Assembly: GCF_048159605.1 (NCBI RefSeq)
Contig: NZ_JBLREB010000002.1
Coordinates: forward strand, 62,001 to 126,000
DNA: 64,000 bases
From: Ectobacillus polymachus
Lineage (GTDB): Bacteria; Bacillota; Bacilli; Bacillales; Bacillaceae_G
Direction: 5' to 3'
Shown here piece after piece: positions 51,685 through 60,356 of the stretch. Each line of letters opens with the position of its first letter. The stretch's first letter is position 1. The position numbers were made by a program, and so were the translations under genes. The notes under the pieces are model-generated. The model was not told where the DNA came from and ran no database searches. It saw only the letters and a program-made list of their open reading frames with translations.

Positions 51685-52956
51685 CTTTCTTCTATTCAGC
51701 TCATTCTCGATTTTTTGAAATTGTTTTGTCCAAGTTGTATCTGCTAAGAACTGCTTTCGTTTTTCTTGATTGAGCGTACCTATTTGCTTATAGATTGTTC
51801 GAATGGTTTGTTCTACTTGGCTATATGTTTCGCAATGATAAACACATGGGTACGAACCAATATGTGGAATACCGGTTGAAACAGTTGGCAGTCCAAAATA
51901 TAAGTATTCATATATTTTGATTGGATCGACAGCCTCTGATAATTTGCTCTTTTTAAATGGAATAATCCCCATATGCCACTGTCTTGCATGCTCATGAAGC
52001 TCACCTGGATGCACTTTACCGTAGAACGTCATATTCTGTAATTTCTCGATTTTCTTGAGAATGGCTTCCGGTGCTCCGTGGCCAATTAAGTGAATGTAAA
52101 TGTCTGGCTGCTTGGCAAGCTGGAACAATAGGTCCCAATCAAACCAAGATGGGGTCATATGACCAAAATAGCCGATGTTTATTTGGCCGTCTGAGCCCTT
52201 TACTTTATTAGAAATGTTAGGATGCTTCGATATGTTTTCATCATACCCATTTCCTACTACTAGAATATCCGTGCGAATCTGAGCGAATTTATCGCAAAGC
52301 GGTGAGGATACGGCAGATACAACATCCGCCTCTGCAACAAATGCATCTTCTACACTGCGTTGATACCAAGACGCTTCCCCTTTTTTGAAGAATTCTTCCC
52401 ATTCATCCATAATATCGTACTCAATTTGGAAGCCTTGCTCCTTTAGCTGCGGAAGCATGGAATAGAATGTTTTAGCGGGAAAGGTGCTTATAAATAATTT
52501 CGTTTCTATAGGACTAAAAATGGATAGTTCTTGTTTGCTGTATACGTAAGGGTATAAAGGAATTTGGTATAAATTCGAATATACATGCTGGAAGCTTTTC
52601 TCCTGTACTTCCATTTCATCGTATTGCCAGGTAATGTATAGTACACCGTACTGCTGTGCGGCTAAATACTTTGCAAAGTTAATCGTACGTTGATTATACA
52701 GCTCGTCAAATTCCATACCTGAACTGATAATGGCGACACCTTTAATTTCTCCGGATTGATAGGAGGCGAGGACCTTTTCGTAAATCTCTTTCACACGGTT
52801 ATCGCTTTTATGGGCACCTTTCATCAAGTTCAATTGTGTTTTTATTCGCTTTTGAACTTTATGGAACGTAGTAGAAATCCCTTGCTCCTGCATATTAGCG
52901 AACACTTTCTTTACATACATCCATCCAGTTTGTAATTTTTCATTCAAATTTGCCAT
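51682..52956 (-). CDS. glycosyltransferase, GT4-like (YpfP/GT1-type domain)
   Basis: 424-residue sugar transferase with a GT-B fold. The N-terminal 60 residues are basic and helical. The UDP-sugar domain shows INIGYFGHMTPSWFDWDLL, the IHLIGHG strand and VDPIKIYEYLYFGLPTVST with the conserved Glu. It begins the polysaccharide cluster, divergent from the O-antigen ligase-like gene. Donor unknown. Confidence 0.87.
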   Translation of the reverse strand: MANLNEKLQTGWMYVKKVFANMQEQGISTTFHKVQKRIKTQLNLMKGAHKSDNRVKEIYEKVLASYQSGEIKGVAIISSGMEFDELYNQRTINFAKYLAAQQYGVLYITWQYDEMEVQEKSFQHVYSNLYQIPLYPYVYSKQELSIFSPIETKLFISTFPAKTFYSMLPQLKEQGFQIEYDIMDEWEEFFKKGEASWYQRSVEDAFVAEADVVSAVSSPLCDKFAQIRTDILVVGNGYDENISKHPNISNKVKGSDGQINIGYFGHMTPSWFDWDLLFQLAKQPDIYIHLIGHGAPEAILKKIEKLQNMTFYGKVHPGELHEHARQWHMGIIPFKKSKLSEAVDPIKIYEYLYFGLPTVSTGIPHIGSYPCVYHCETYSQVEQTIRTIYKQIGTLNQEKRKQFLADTTWTKQFQKIENELNRRK

Positions 52957-53317
52957 AACAGGTACCTCTTTTTATTCTTCAAGATTCATTCAGGTAAAGA
53001 CGCTCCTGCTCTACTTAACTATATCATACCTAACTTTGCGAAAAAACCTTTTCCATGTAAAAGATGGGAGAAAAGCAAATCCTCTTAAAAGGGACAAAAA
53101 TTCTATGTTCGATTGTCTATTTTTTCTCTCTATTCTTGTCTTATTTTAACTAAGCCCTCTTTTTGAAGTGTGCTATAATGTGGTAGGAATATCGACATAT
53201 TGCTACATGATATAAAACCATTACAGTTAGGAACGTAATCATTCTGCAGTAAAGTTACGCTCCTAACTGTGCAGGTCGTGCTATACATTTAATTCACATC
53301 ATTTTAGGAGGCTATGC
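52957..53317. promoter_or_regulatory. divergent promoter region with extended -10 and leader hairpin
   Basis: TGCTATAAT (53171-53179) is an extended -10 element for the O-antigen ligase-like gene. The transcribed leader then contains ACAGTTAGGAACGTAA (53223-53238), which pairs with TTACGCTCCTAACTGT (53255-53270) with one mismatch. No T tract follows, so this is not a terminator. It might be an antitermination or RNA-processing element. No ORF lies in the gap. Confidence 0.55.
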
Positions 53318-54670
53318 ATGCTAAAGAATTGGAATACTTTTCAGAATGGGTTCGAGAATTTCTTGCTCCTATTTATTATTCTCCAACCGATTCTAGATTT
53401 AGTAACCTCGTTAAGTATTATCGTATTTCAGGCAAGTGCAACAGTGGGCATTTTTGTTCGTCTCATTGTAATGGGTTTCGGAATGTTGTATATCATTCTA
53501 CAAGCTCGCCAGAAGGATAATCGTAAGTATATCTATTATCTTGGACTGCTAGCTTTGGTTTTCCTAATAGGGCTTATCATTAATAAGATGGTTAAGCACC
53601 CTATTTTAATGGGGGAAGAGATTAAATATGTTGCAAAAACAATGTATACATTTGTAATGCTAGGATGCTATATCTTAGTATTCAAATCTTTCTTGCAAAA
53701 GGGGAAACAAATTGGAAAAGCAATTACTTATGTTGTGTATGCAACGCTGCTAATAAATGCGGTTATGGTAATTTCCATTGCAACTTCAACTGATTTCAAT
53801 AGTTATGAGTATTTTAAAACAGGATCACGCGGATGGTTTTATGCAGGAAATGAGCTTGGTGCTATATTAGCTATTAGTTTTCCTATTGTGCTTCTATTTG
53901 CCACGGAAAAAACAAAGCGTATGAAAGATATTTTATTTTGGATACCAGCTATGCTTTCTATTTTTTCACTATTTGCCGTGGGAACAAAGGTTGGATATGG
54001 TGCCATCCTTCTTGGATTAGGAACCGTTGTAGTCGTATGCCTGTTACAAGGTATATTTCATAAAGAAAGTAGAAGTATCTTATTATTAAACGGAGTGATT
54101 GGAGCTGTTTTATTAGCGGGAGTTGCTCTATATACACCATATTCGCCTATTACGAACAATACGAAAGTTCATATGAAACTCATTGAAGAGCAGCAAAATC
54201 AGGCAAAGGAAAACGTAGCGCCAGGTGACTTACCAAAGGATCAGGTAGGGGATATTATTTTCAGTGGCCGTGAGACGTTTTTAAATATGGAAAAAACTCA
54301 ATTTAAAAATGCTCCTCTATCACAAAAGTTATTTGGAATGGGCTATGGTGGAAATTATAAATCTGAGCCGAAGCTTATTGAACAAGATTTCTTTGATTTA
54401 TTCTATTCATATGGATACATTGGTTTTCTTTTCATTATTATACCGTTTGCGTATTATGGTGTGAAAATGGTTCGGACGTTTATAAAGAAATGGAGAGAGC
54501 TTTCAAATATACAATATGCATTATTAGTAATAGGAATGGCGCTTGGTCTAGGAATCGCGTTTACAGCTGGGCATGTATTAATGGCTCCTGGGGTAAGTAT
54601 TTACCTTGTTGTTATTTGGGCGTATTTGCTTGTAAAGGCTGGGGTGGAATCGGAACAAGCCATTTCATAG
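53318..54670 (+). CDS. O-antigen ligase-like polysaccharide polymerase/ligase
   Basis: 450-residue membrane protein with about 11 helices and a large extracellular loop (about 285-350). It fits the Wzy/WaaL-type O-antigen ligase family (GSRGWFYAGNELGAILAISFPIVLLF, and FDLFYSYGYIGFLFIIIPF at the C-terminal half). AGGAGG precedes the ATG. A terminator lies between it and the next gene, so it may be separately regulated. In a Gram-positive it probably polymerises or ligates a surface glycan. Confidence 0.85.
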   Translation: MLKNWNTFQNGFENFLLLFIILQPILDLVTSLSIIVFQASATVGIFVRLIVMGFGMLYIILQARQKDNRKYIYYLGLLALVFLIGLIINKMVKHPILMGEEIKYVAKTMYTFVMLGCYILVFKSFLQKGKQIGKAITYVVYATLLINAVMVISIATSTDFNSYEYFKTGSRGWFYAGNELGAILAISFPIVLLFATEKTKRMKDILFWIPAMLSIFSLFAVGTKVGYGAILLGLGTVVVVCLLQGIFHKESRSILLLNGVIGAVLLAGVALYTPYSPITNNTKVHMKLIEEQQNQAKENVAPGDLPKDQVGDIIFSGRETFLNMEKTQFKNAPLSQKLFGMGYGGNYKSEPKLIEQDFFDLFYSYGYIGFLFIIIPFAYYGVKMVRTFIKKWRELSNIQYALLVIGMALGLGIAFTAGHVLMAPGVSIYLVVIWAYLLVKAGVESEQAIS

Positions 54671-54682
54671 ATGAAATTTTAC

Positions 54683-54715
54683 GAAAAGCTAGCTTTTGGT
54701 TAGCTTTTCTTTTTT
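54683..54715 (+). terminator. rho-independent terminator
   Basis: GAAAAGCTA (54683-54691) pairs with TAGCTTTTC (54701-54709), followed by T6. It lies within the cluster and may cause partial termination. Confidence 0.75.
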
Positions 54716-54730
54716 CTAGGAGGGTTGCAG

Positions 54731-55825
54731 ATGAAAGTATTACACTTGAATGCAGGAGCAGAAACTGGCGGTGGAAAAACACATATTCTTTCGCTCTTGT
54801 CTCAGCTGCCGAAGGATGAAGTAGAGCTGGCGGTGTTCGAAGAGGGTGAGATTGCCAAGGAAGCAAGAGAGCTTGGCATTCGTGTTCATGTTTTCACGCA
54901 AACATCACGTTATGATCTATCGGTTCTTAGAAGGTTAACTACTTTTATCAATGACAACGAAATTGATATTATTCATACGCATGGTGCACGTTCAAACTTT
55001 TTTGGTGCCTTATTAAAATCTCGTATTCATGCGAAATGGGTTACGACGATTCATAGTGACCCAACACTAGATTTCATGAATCGCGGCTTTAAGGGCTGGC
55101 TGTTTACGAAGCTGAATCTTCATGCTCTTAGAAAAGTAGATTTGTTCTTTGCGATTACAGAGCGTTTTAAGAAAAACCTCGTATCATTAGGTCTTCCAGC
55201 AGGGAAAATTAAAGTGATTTACAATGGTATATACTATACGCAGGAGCCGGCCATCCCGTATGACAAGCAGGCGGATTTGCATATTCCAAATAATAGTTTT
55301 ACGGTTATCCAGGTTGCGAGGCTGCACCCAGTGAAAGGCCATGAGATTTTACTGGATGCTGTGCAGAAGGTTGATATTCCGAATTTGAAGGTATTACTGG
55401 TCGGGGATGGACCGAGCGAGCAGCAGCTAAAAGATCAGGTGAAGGAACGCGAATTAACGGATACGATATTATTTTTAGGGTATCGCCGCGATACAGATCG
55501 CTTGTATGCAACAGCAGATATTAGCCTATTAACATCTTATAGTGAAAGCTTTCCTCTTGTATTATTGGAGTCAGCCAATCAGCGTGTACCATTCATTGCA
55601 ACGGATGTAGGTGATATGCATAAGCTTCTTCCGAATCCCTCGTATGGCTGGATCATTCCGACCGGGGATAGTGATGCCTTAGCAACTGCCTTAGAGGAAG
55701 CCTATGCGACGCGAAACGAGTTAGCTGTGATGGGAGAACATATGTATCAATACGCATCCTCACGTTTTTCTCTTGAAAAGCTATGTCGTGATACGTATGA
55801 AAGTTATGAGAACCTACTATATTAA
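54731..55825 (+). CDS. glycosyltransferase, GT4 family
   Basis: 364-residue GT-B enzyme. MKVLHLNAGAETGGGKTHI is the acceptor-side glycine loop. VIYNGIYY, VIQVARLHPVKGHEILLDA and the donor-site E-x7-E (ESFPLVLLE) are present. ATG 54731 has AGGAGG upstream; the frame also includes an in-frame TTG two codons earlier. It is followed after 29 bases by the TagA-like gene. It probably builds the glycan handled by the ligase-like protein. Confidence 0.92.
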   Translation: MKVLHLNAGAETGGGKTHILSLLSQLPKDEVELAVFEEGEIAKEARELGIRVHVFTQTSRYDLSVLRRLTTFINDNEIDIIHTHGARSNFFGALLKSRIHAKWVTTIHSDPTLDFMNRGFKGWLFTKLNLHALRKVDLFFAITERFKKNLVSLGLPAGKIKVIYNGIYYTQEPAIPYDKQADLHIPNNSFTVIQVARLHPVKGHEILLDAVQKVDIPNLKVLLVGDGPSEQQLKDQVKERELTDTILFLGYRRDTDRLYATADISLLTSYSESFPLVLLESANQRVPFIATDVGDMHKLLPNPSYGWIIPTGDSDALATALEEAYATRNELAVMGEHMYQYASSRFSLEKLCRDTYESYENLLY

Positions 55826-55854
55826 ATTTTCATGATAGAAAGGATAGCATTCAT

Positions 55855-56601
55855 ATGACGATACGAACAGTTGATATACTCGGGATCCCTTTTTCTACCA
55901 TGAGGATGGGGGAAACGATTGACTATATTTCAACGCAGCTCTATGAGCGCGAGCAGGCATTTCATATTGTAACAGCGAATCCGGAAATCGTAATGTGTGC
56001 CAAGAAGGATCCTAAGTTTAAGGAAGCTGTCCTACATGCAGATTTGATTACACCAGATGGCATTGGAGTTGTGAAGGCTAGTGGCTGGTTTGGCGAGCCC
56101 ATTCCAGAACGGGTAGGCGGCTTTGATATGACGAATCAATGGTTTCGCCAATTTTCAAAGGAAGAGCCAAAAACTGTTTATCTTCTTGGTGCAAAGAAGC
56201 ATGTTGTAGAGAAAGCAGCATCTGTCCTTTCATCACAATATCCAGGGGTACATATTGTCGGCTATCACGACGGCTATTTTCGCGATGAGGATGAGGAGGA
56301 AATCATCCGGAACGTGCAGGAAGCAAAGCCAGATATTTTGCTTGTTGCCCTTGGTTTTCCTCGTCAAGAGCAGTTCATTATGCGCAATAAACATCGGCTT
56401 GGTGCAAAGATTGCCGTAGGTGTTGGAGGGAGCTTTGATGTATGGGCTGGTGAAGTAAAGCGTGCTCCGAAATGGATGCAATCTATTAACCTAGAATGGT
56501 TTTATAGACTGTTAGCAAATCCTACCCGCTGGAGACGACAGCTTATATTGATTGAGTTCTTGCAAGAGGCGATGCGCGAATGGAAGAAAAGACGATCGTA
56601 A
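55855..56601 (+). CDS. WecG/TagA/CpsF-family glycosyltransferase
   Basis: 248-residue enzyme that in B. subtilis (TagA/TarA) adds ManNAc to GlcNAc-PP-undecaprenol as an early step of wall polymer synthesis. Family markers include FHIVTANPEIVMCAKKDP, the catalytic region ADLITPDGIGVV with its Asp and Thr, and ALGFPRQEQFIM plus GVGGSFDVWAGEV. The C-terminal basic helix (residues 215-248) matches the membrane-docking appendage. Last gene of the cluster, with a terminator 2 bases after. Confidence 0.93.
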   Translation: MTIRTVDILGIPFSTMRMGETIDYISTQLYEREQAFHIVTANPEIVMCAKKDPKFKEAVLHADLITPDGIGVVKASGWFGEPIPERVGGFDMTNQWFRQFSKEEPKTVYLLGAKKHVVEKAASVLSSQYPGVHIVGYHDGYFRDEDEEEIIRNVQEAKPDILLVALGFPRQEQFIMRNKHRLGAKIAVGVGGSFDVWAGEVKRAPKWMQSINLEWFYRLLANPTRWRRQLILIEFLQEAMREWKKRRS

Positions 56602-56602
56602 G

Positions 56603-56633
56603 AAAAAAGCAGCTTCGAAGGCTGCCTTTTTCT
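56603..56633 (+). terminator. rho-independent terminator
   Basis: GCAGC (56609-56613) with GCTGC (56621-56625), extended by A/T pairs, then T-rich sequence. Confidence 0.8.
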
Positions 56634-56702
56634 TTCATCAAACGTTTAATTAAATAGGATCAAACAAGATATGATGGCGTTTTGTAATGCAGTATCCGTA
56701 AG

Positions 56703-56861
56703 ATAAAGTGAAACTTCCCTCGGTGGGGGTTTTTTCTCATCCCCACCGAGGGTCAGCAAAGGCCAATTCGGACTTTTACGGGCAGTTATCCCCCGCTTAG
56801 CCTTTTCGGATTCCTCTAAGCCTTGAAGTGGGGGTCTTACTGCCCGTTAAAGCGGGATAAA
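56703..56861 (+). repeat. bcr1-type repeat, full copy
   Basis: Flanked by ATAAA on both sides (56703-56707 and 56857-56861). It has the same hairpins as the copy at 36926, in the same orientation. It lies between the polysaccharide cluster and the metal importer. Confidence 0.9.
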
Positions 56862-56911
56862 TCGTAAGGATTCCTGTTTACAAAAGGCATTTTTTTCGTT
56901 ATAATTTTAAA

Positions 56912-56926
56912 TCGTAATCATTATGT
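56912..56926 (+). promoter_or_regulatory. Zur-like operator
   Basis: TCGTAAT-C-ATTATGT fits the 7-1-7 Zur consensus TCGTAATNATTACGA with two mismatches. It lies about 130 bases before the metal-importer ATPase. A looser second half-like TGTAATTAC follows near 56940. Confidence 0.6.
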
Positions 56927-57053
56927 TTTATTTAAATTGTAATTACTTTGATTTTATATAGATGAGATCGAGTGAGACTTCGCATATGTAAGGTTTTTTC
57001 TTAAATCAACGGAGAATTGTACTAAAAAAAATAATGTGAAACGAGGTGTTTCT

Positions 57054-57869
57054 TTGGAAAGCCAGATTGTTGTTGATCATGTAAATGTACATGTGGGCGG
57101 GCAGTGGATATTAAAGAATATTTCTTTCCAGGTTAAGCCAGGAGAGTTTATTGGAATTATTGGTCCTAATGGAGCAGGGAAAACGACTTTATTACGAACT
57201 CTTCTTGGCATGATAAAACCGGACAGTGGAACGATTTCGTACCGAGATGACAATAAAATGAAAGGGAAGTCTATAATTGGCTATGCCCCTCAATCTAGAC
57301 AAATTAATCCTGAGACTCCGCTTTGTGCTTGGGATTTTGTTAGTTTCGGTCTTCCGCATCGTATGCGACCATGGTTAACGAAGCAAGATAAACGAGTGGT
57401 TGAAGAAGTTATGGCCCTCACAGATTCCTTATCCTTTGCAAAGAAGCCGATTGGTTCTTTGTCTGGCGGGCAGCGGCAACGTCTATTTGTAGCGCAAGCA
57501 TTGGTGAGAAATCCGGGTATTTTGCTATTGGATGAGCCCACTGCAAGTTTAGACCCCGGTGCACAGGAGAATCTCGCTGCTGTCGTAAAGCGAATTAATC
57601 GTGAGCGAGGCACAAGTGTTATGTTTGTCGGTCATGATGTAAATCTAATTGCAAAGCACGCAGATCGAATTCTGTACATTACCAAAGGTAACTATACGAT
57701 GGGCACAGTAAATCAGGTCCTACAGTCAGATGTATTATCTTCGTTATATGGTGTTCCTGTAGAAGTAAATCACTTAGATGGGAAAATTGTGGTTACCGTT
57801 TCTTCTAATACCTCCATTTGTATTCATGAAGAATCGAATAAGGAGGATTATTCACATGTTTCAGTATGA
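57054..57869 (+). CDS. metal-ion ABC importer ATP-binding protein (ZnuC/MntB-like)
   Basis: 271-residue ATPase of a zinc/manganese importer. Walker A is GPNGAGKTT, signature LSGGQRQR, Walker B ILLLDEPTASLDP, switch His in FVGHD. TTG 57054 is chosen because GAGGTG (57043-57048) lies 5 bases upstream; the frame reaches GTG 57036 without a site. It overlaps the permease start. A Zur-like box is upstream, so zinc starvation should induce it. Confidence 0.93.
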   Translation: MESQIVVDHVNVHVGGQWILKNISFQVKPGEFIGIIGPNGAGKTTLLRTLLGMIKPDSGTISYRDDNKMKGKSIIGYAPQSRQINPETPLCAWDFVSFGLPHRMRPWLTKQDKRVVEEVMALTDSLSFAKKPIGSLSGGQRQRLFVAQALVRNPGILLLDEPTASLDPGAQENLAAVVKRINRERGTSVMFVGHDVNLIAKHADRILYITKGNYTMGTVNQVLQSDVLSSLYGVPVEVNHLDGKIVVTVSSNTSICIHEESNKEDYSHVSV

Positions 57870-58668
57870 TTTTATGCAAAATGCGTTTCTGGCAGGAAGC
57901 TTTGTTGCCATTATGTGCGCAATTATCGGCGTATTTGTAGTTGCACGTGGTTTATCTTTTTTAACGCATGCCTTTTCGCATCTTGGTTTTTCCGGGGCAG
58001 CGTTTGCAGTATATGTAGGAATTGATCCTTTCTTTGGTATGCTGCTGTTTACTGGTGTGTCTGCGCTAGCAGTTGGCCAGATGGGAGTAAAAGTATATAA
58101 GCGAGATGTTGTTATAAATGTTATACTAGGGATTTTCTTAGGGCTAGGACTATTATTTCTATCTTTATCATCAAAGCAAACGAACGCGATGAGTTCTTTA
58201 TTGTTTGGTAGTGTAGTTGGCATTAGCTCATCAGAAGCATGGAAAATGGTAGGGTTAGCTATCGGTATATTACTTGTACTAATACTTGGCTATCGAATGT
58301 TAACTTTTGATTCGTTTGATCCAGTTGGGGCTGAGGCAGCAGGATATCCTGTTCGCTTTATTTCGATTGCATTTCTACTCTTACTAGCAGCCGCTACTGC
58401 TGAAGCGATTCAGATTGTTGGAGCTTTGCTTGTTTTTGTACTTACGACGATTCCGGCATCGACAGCAAGATACTTGACGTACTCGGTTTCGAAGATGGTT
58501 CTGTATGCAGCCTTGTTAGGTCTGACAGGTGTATGGTTAGGGTTAACGCTAGCTTATTATACGAATGCACCCGTTAGTTTTTATATCGCAATTATAGAAG
58601 GATTACTTTATTTCATGGCTTGGGGCTTGCATGCCTATAAAGAACGTATTCGTCCGCAAGAGGGGTAA
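57856..58668 (+). CDS. metal-ion ABC importer permease (ZnuB/MntC-like)
   Basis: 270-residue membrane permease with about eight helices. FLAGSFVAIMCAIIGVFVVARGLSFL begins the family. The segment SFDPVGAEAAGYPVRF and ALLVFVLTTIPASTARYL are the coupling and helix 5-6 region of ABC-3 permeases. ATG 57856 has AAGGAGG at 57840; it lies 14 bases inside the ATPase gene. The longer frame from 57778 is not used. Confidence 0.93.
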   Translation: MFQYDFMQNAFLAGSFVAIMCAIIGVFVVARGLSFLTHAFSHLGFSGAAFAVYVGIDPFFGMLLFTGVSALAVGQMGVKVYKRDVVINVILGIFLGLGLLFLSLSSKQTNAMSSLLFGSVVGISSSEAWKMVGLAIGILLVLILGYRMLTFDSFDPVGAEAAGYPVRFISIAFLLLLAAATAEAIQIVGALLVFVLTTIPASTARYLTYSVSKMVLYAALLGLTGVWLGLTLAYYTNAPVSFYIAIIEGLLYFMAWGLHAYKERIRPQEG

Positions 58669-58689
58669 ATGTAATAAGGGGGAGAAATA

Positions 58690-59586
58690 GTGAGAAGAAA
58701 GAAATGGATGTCAATATCGATTGTAATCATGCTGTTTATGCTTACATTAGCCGGGTGCTCTAGTAAGGAAGGCTCGAATTCTACTAATAAGAAAATAAAG
58801 ATTGTCGCAGCAGAAAATTTTTACGGTGAGATAGCTGAAAAAGTAGGCGGAGATTATGTTGAAGTACAATCCATTATCAATAGCCCTACACAAGATCCTC
58901 ATGCATATGAGGCAACGATAAAAGATTCTAAGGCTGTAGCCGATGCACAGCTCGTTATTTATAACGGCATTGGCTATGATTCATGGATGGAAAAAATCGT
59001 AAAATCAAATACTTCAAGTTCAAAACAAACGATAGCAGTAGCTACAGATATAGCAAACAAAAAAGAAGGCGATAATGTTCATGTTTGGTATGATCCTACC
59101 GTTATGCCGAAATTAGCAGAGAAAGTAGCAGAAGATCTAGCTGCAATCGATCCACAACATGCAAATGAGTATCGACAAAATGCAAAAGCCTATTTGACTG
59201 AATATGCTCCGTTGCAGGACAAGATTGAAAAATTAAAACAGCCTTCTATTACGTTGGATGCATCAGAAACGATATTTAATTACATGGCAGAAGCGCTGCA
59301 ATATAAAATTCAAAATACGAAATTTGCAGAGGCGGTAACGGAGGAAACGGATCCGAGCCCTGCCGACATTTTAGCCATCCAAAAGGATATGAAGGAAAAG
59401 AAGATTACGTTTTTTGTAAACAATACACAAAATTCGAAACCAACGGTCGATAACCTGTTAAACCTAGCAAAAGAAACAGGTATTCCTGTTGTCAATGTTA
59501 CAGAAACAAAGCCTGCAGGAAAAACATATATACAATGGATGACGGATCAGCTAGATCAAATCGAAAAAGCAGTACAAGCAAAGTAA
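58690..59586 (+). CDS. metal-ion ABC importer substrate-binding lipoprotein
   Basis: Cluster A-I solute-binding protein, 298 residues, with a lipobox LAGC (Cys23). The metal ligands by alignment to the family are His71 (DPHAYE), His131 (VHVWYD), Glu193 (DASETIFNY) and probably Glu272 (VTETKPAG). No His-rich loop is present. Glu at the third position resembles manganese-type PsaA/MntC rather than zinc-type ZnuA, which has His. The operon's Zur-like box nevertheless favours zinc. GTG 58690 follows AAGGGGGAG. A terminator closes the operon. Confidence 0.9.
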   Translation: MRRKKWMSISIVIMLFMLTLAGCSSKEGSNSTNKKIKIVAAENFYGEIAEKVGGDYVEVQSIINSPTQDPHAYEATIKDSKAVADAQLVIYNGIGYDSWMEKIVKSNTSSSKQTIAVATDIANKKEGDNVHVWYDPTVMPKLAEKVAEDLAAIDPQHANEYRQNAKAYLTEYAPLQDKIEKLKQPSITLDASETIFNYMAEALQYKIQNTKFAEAVTEETDPSPADILAIQKDMKEKKITFFVNNTQNSKPTVDNLLNLAKETGIPVVNVTETKPAGKTYIQWMTDQLDQIEKAVQAK

Positions 59587-59594
59587 GTGTGTGC

Positions 59595-59646
59595 GAGCTG
59601 ACTTAAAAGAGAATGGTTTTCTCCCTTTTGAGTCAGCTCTATTTTG
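59595..59646 (+). terminator. rho-independent terminator
   Basis: GAGCTGACT (59595-59603) pairs with AGTCAGCTC (59631-59639) within a longer stem. It is followed by TATTTTG. Confidence 0.8.
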
Positions 59647-59861
59647 CGTTTTGCAAAGTTTTAACCTATGATATAATACCTTAAATACATAATTTTTCTG
59701 CGTGTTCTCACAAATATCACTATAAGCTCTTATTTATAAGGGAAAAGAAGTAAGATGAATTATCAGTAAATAAAGTTTATTTTGAAATATCTGTATACAG
59801 GTTTTGCTCTGTTAAAGAATAGGGAAAAGTGCCGAAAGATAACATAATAGGGAGCTTAGAA
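59647..59861. other. intergenic region, nothing firm
   Basis: AT-rich spacer between the metal-importer terminator and the structured element. It may hold the original niaP promoter, now separated from the gene by the inserted block. No ORF or repeat is seen. Confidence 0.4.
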
Positions 59862-60356
59862 ATGAAATAATGTAAGAGGAGAAGGTACAGGTCAACTACT
59901 CGCCACTTATCGACCTTACGGTGTGATTGAAGTGGGAGCTTGTAACTACCCAGAAGTGCAAGCGTCTTGCAACTCCTTCCTTAGTGTGGTGTTACATCGT
60001 GGGCAGATTGACTGCTACCCTACTACAAGGGATATACCCAAATAGCAACCGTTACACAGGCGGCTTTGTCTAGAGGCAGTACTAGGCTTCCACATCCAAC
60101 TAGGCAGACGAATACGTCTAAGATTTTACGCTACAACCGATTTTTTGTAGCAACCTCATATCTTGTCAAAGAGCAAAACGAGTAAAGGAGTGCCTTCCAT
60201 ATTCAACGGTTTTCTCCTTTATCCAAATTAAATTATAACACGAAAGGAGGTAGCTCAGGAGTGTTTTGGCTTACGCCAACGCACATTCCTCCCCACCTTA
60301 ACATTGGGCTACGCACTGCGCATGTTTGAAGATGGGATATCCTGTGCGATTTTAGA
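59862..60356 (+). other. structured noncoding element, possible ORF-less mobile or guide-RNA element
   Basis: About 490 bases with no ORF but many hairpins: CCACTT/AAGTGG (59903-59935), TGTAAC/GTTACA enclosing TGCAAG-CGT-CTTGCA (59941-59996), GGGCAG/CTGC-ACCC (60001-60020), AGACG/CGTCT (60106-60119), GCTACAA/TTGTAGC (60130-60151) and AAAGGAG/CTCCTTT (60184-60220). The 3' part has GGAGGTAGCTCAGGAGTG, GGCTTACGCC and GCACATTCCTCCCCACC, like the right ends of IS200/IS605-group elements. An ATGA (59862) precedes it. It could be an orphan omega/HEARO-type RNA element that lost its nuclease gene. It ends at niaP. Confidence 0.45.

Noticed and set aside
53314..53520. 68-codon frame overlapping the start of the O-antigen ligase-like gene
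   Set aside because: Same ribosome site, but the other frame gives a long family-matching membrane protein.
56940..56960. Second full Zur box after the first
   Set aside because: Only one half resembles the consensus; too weak to call separately.
59885..60045. Open frame of about 50 codons inside the structured element
   Set aside because: No start codon with a ribosome site, and hairpins explain the sequence better than coding.
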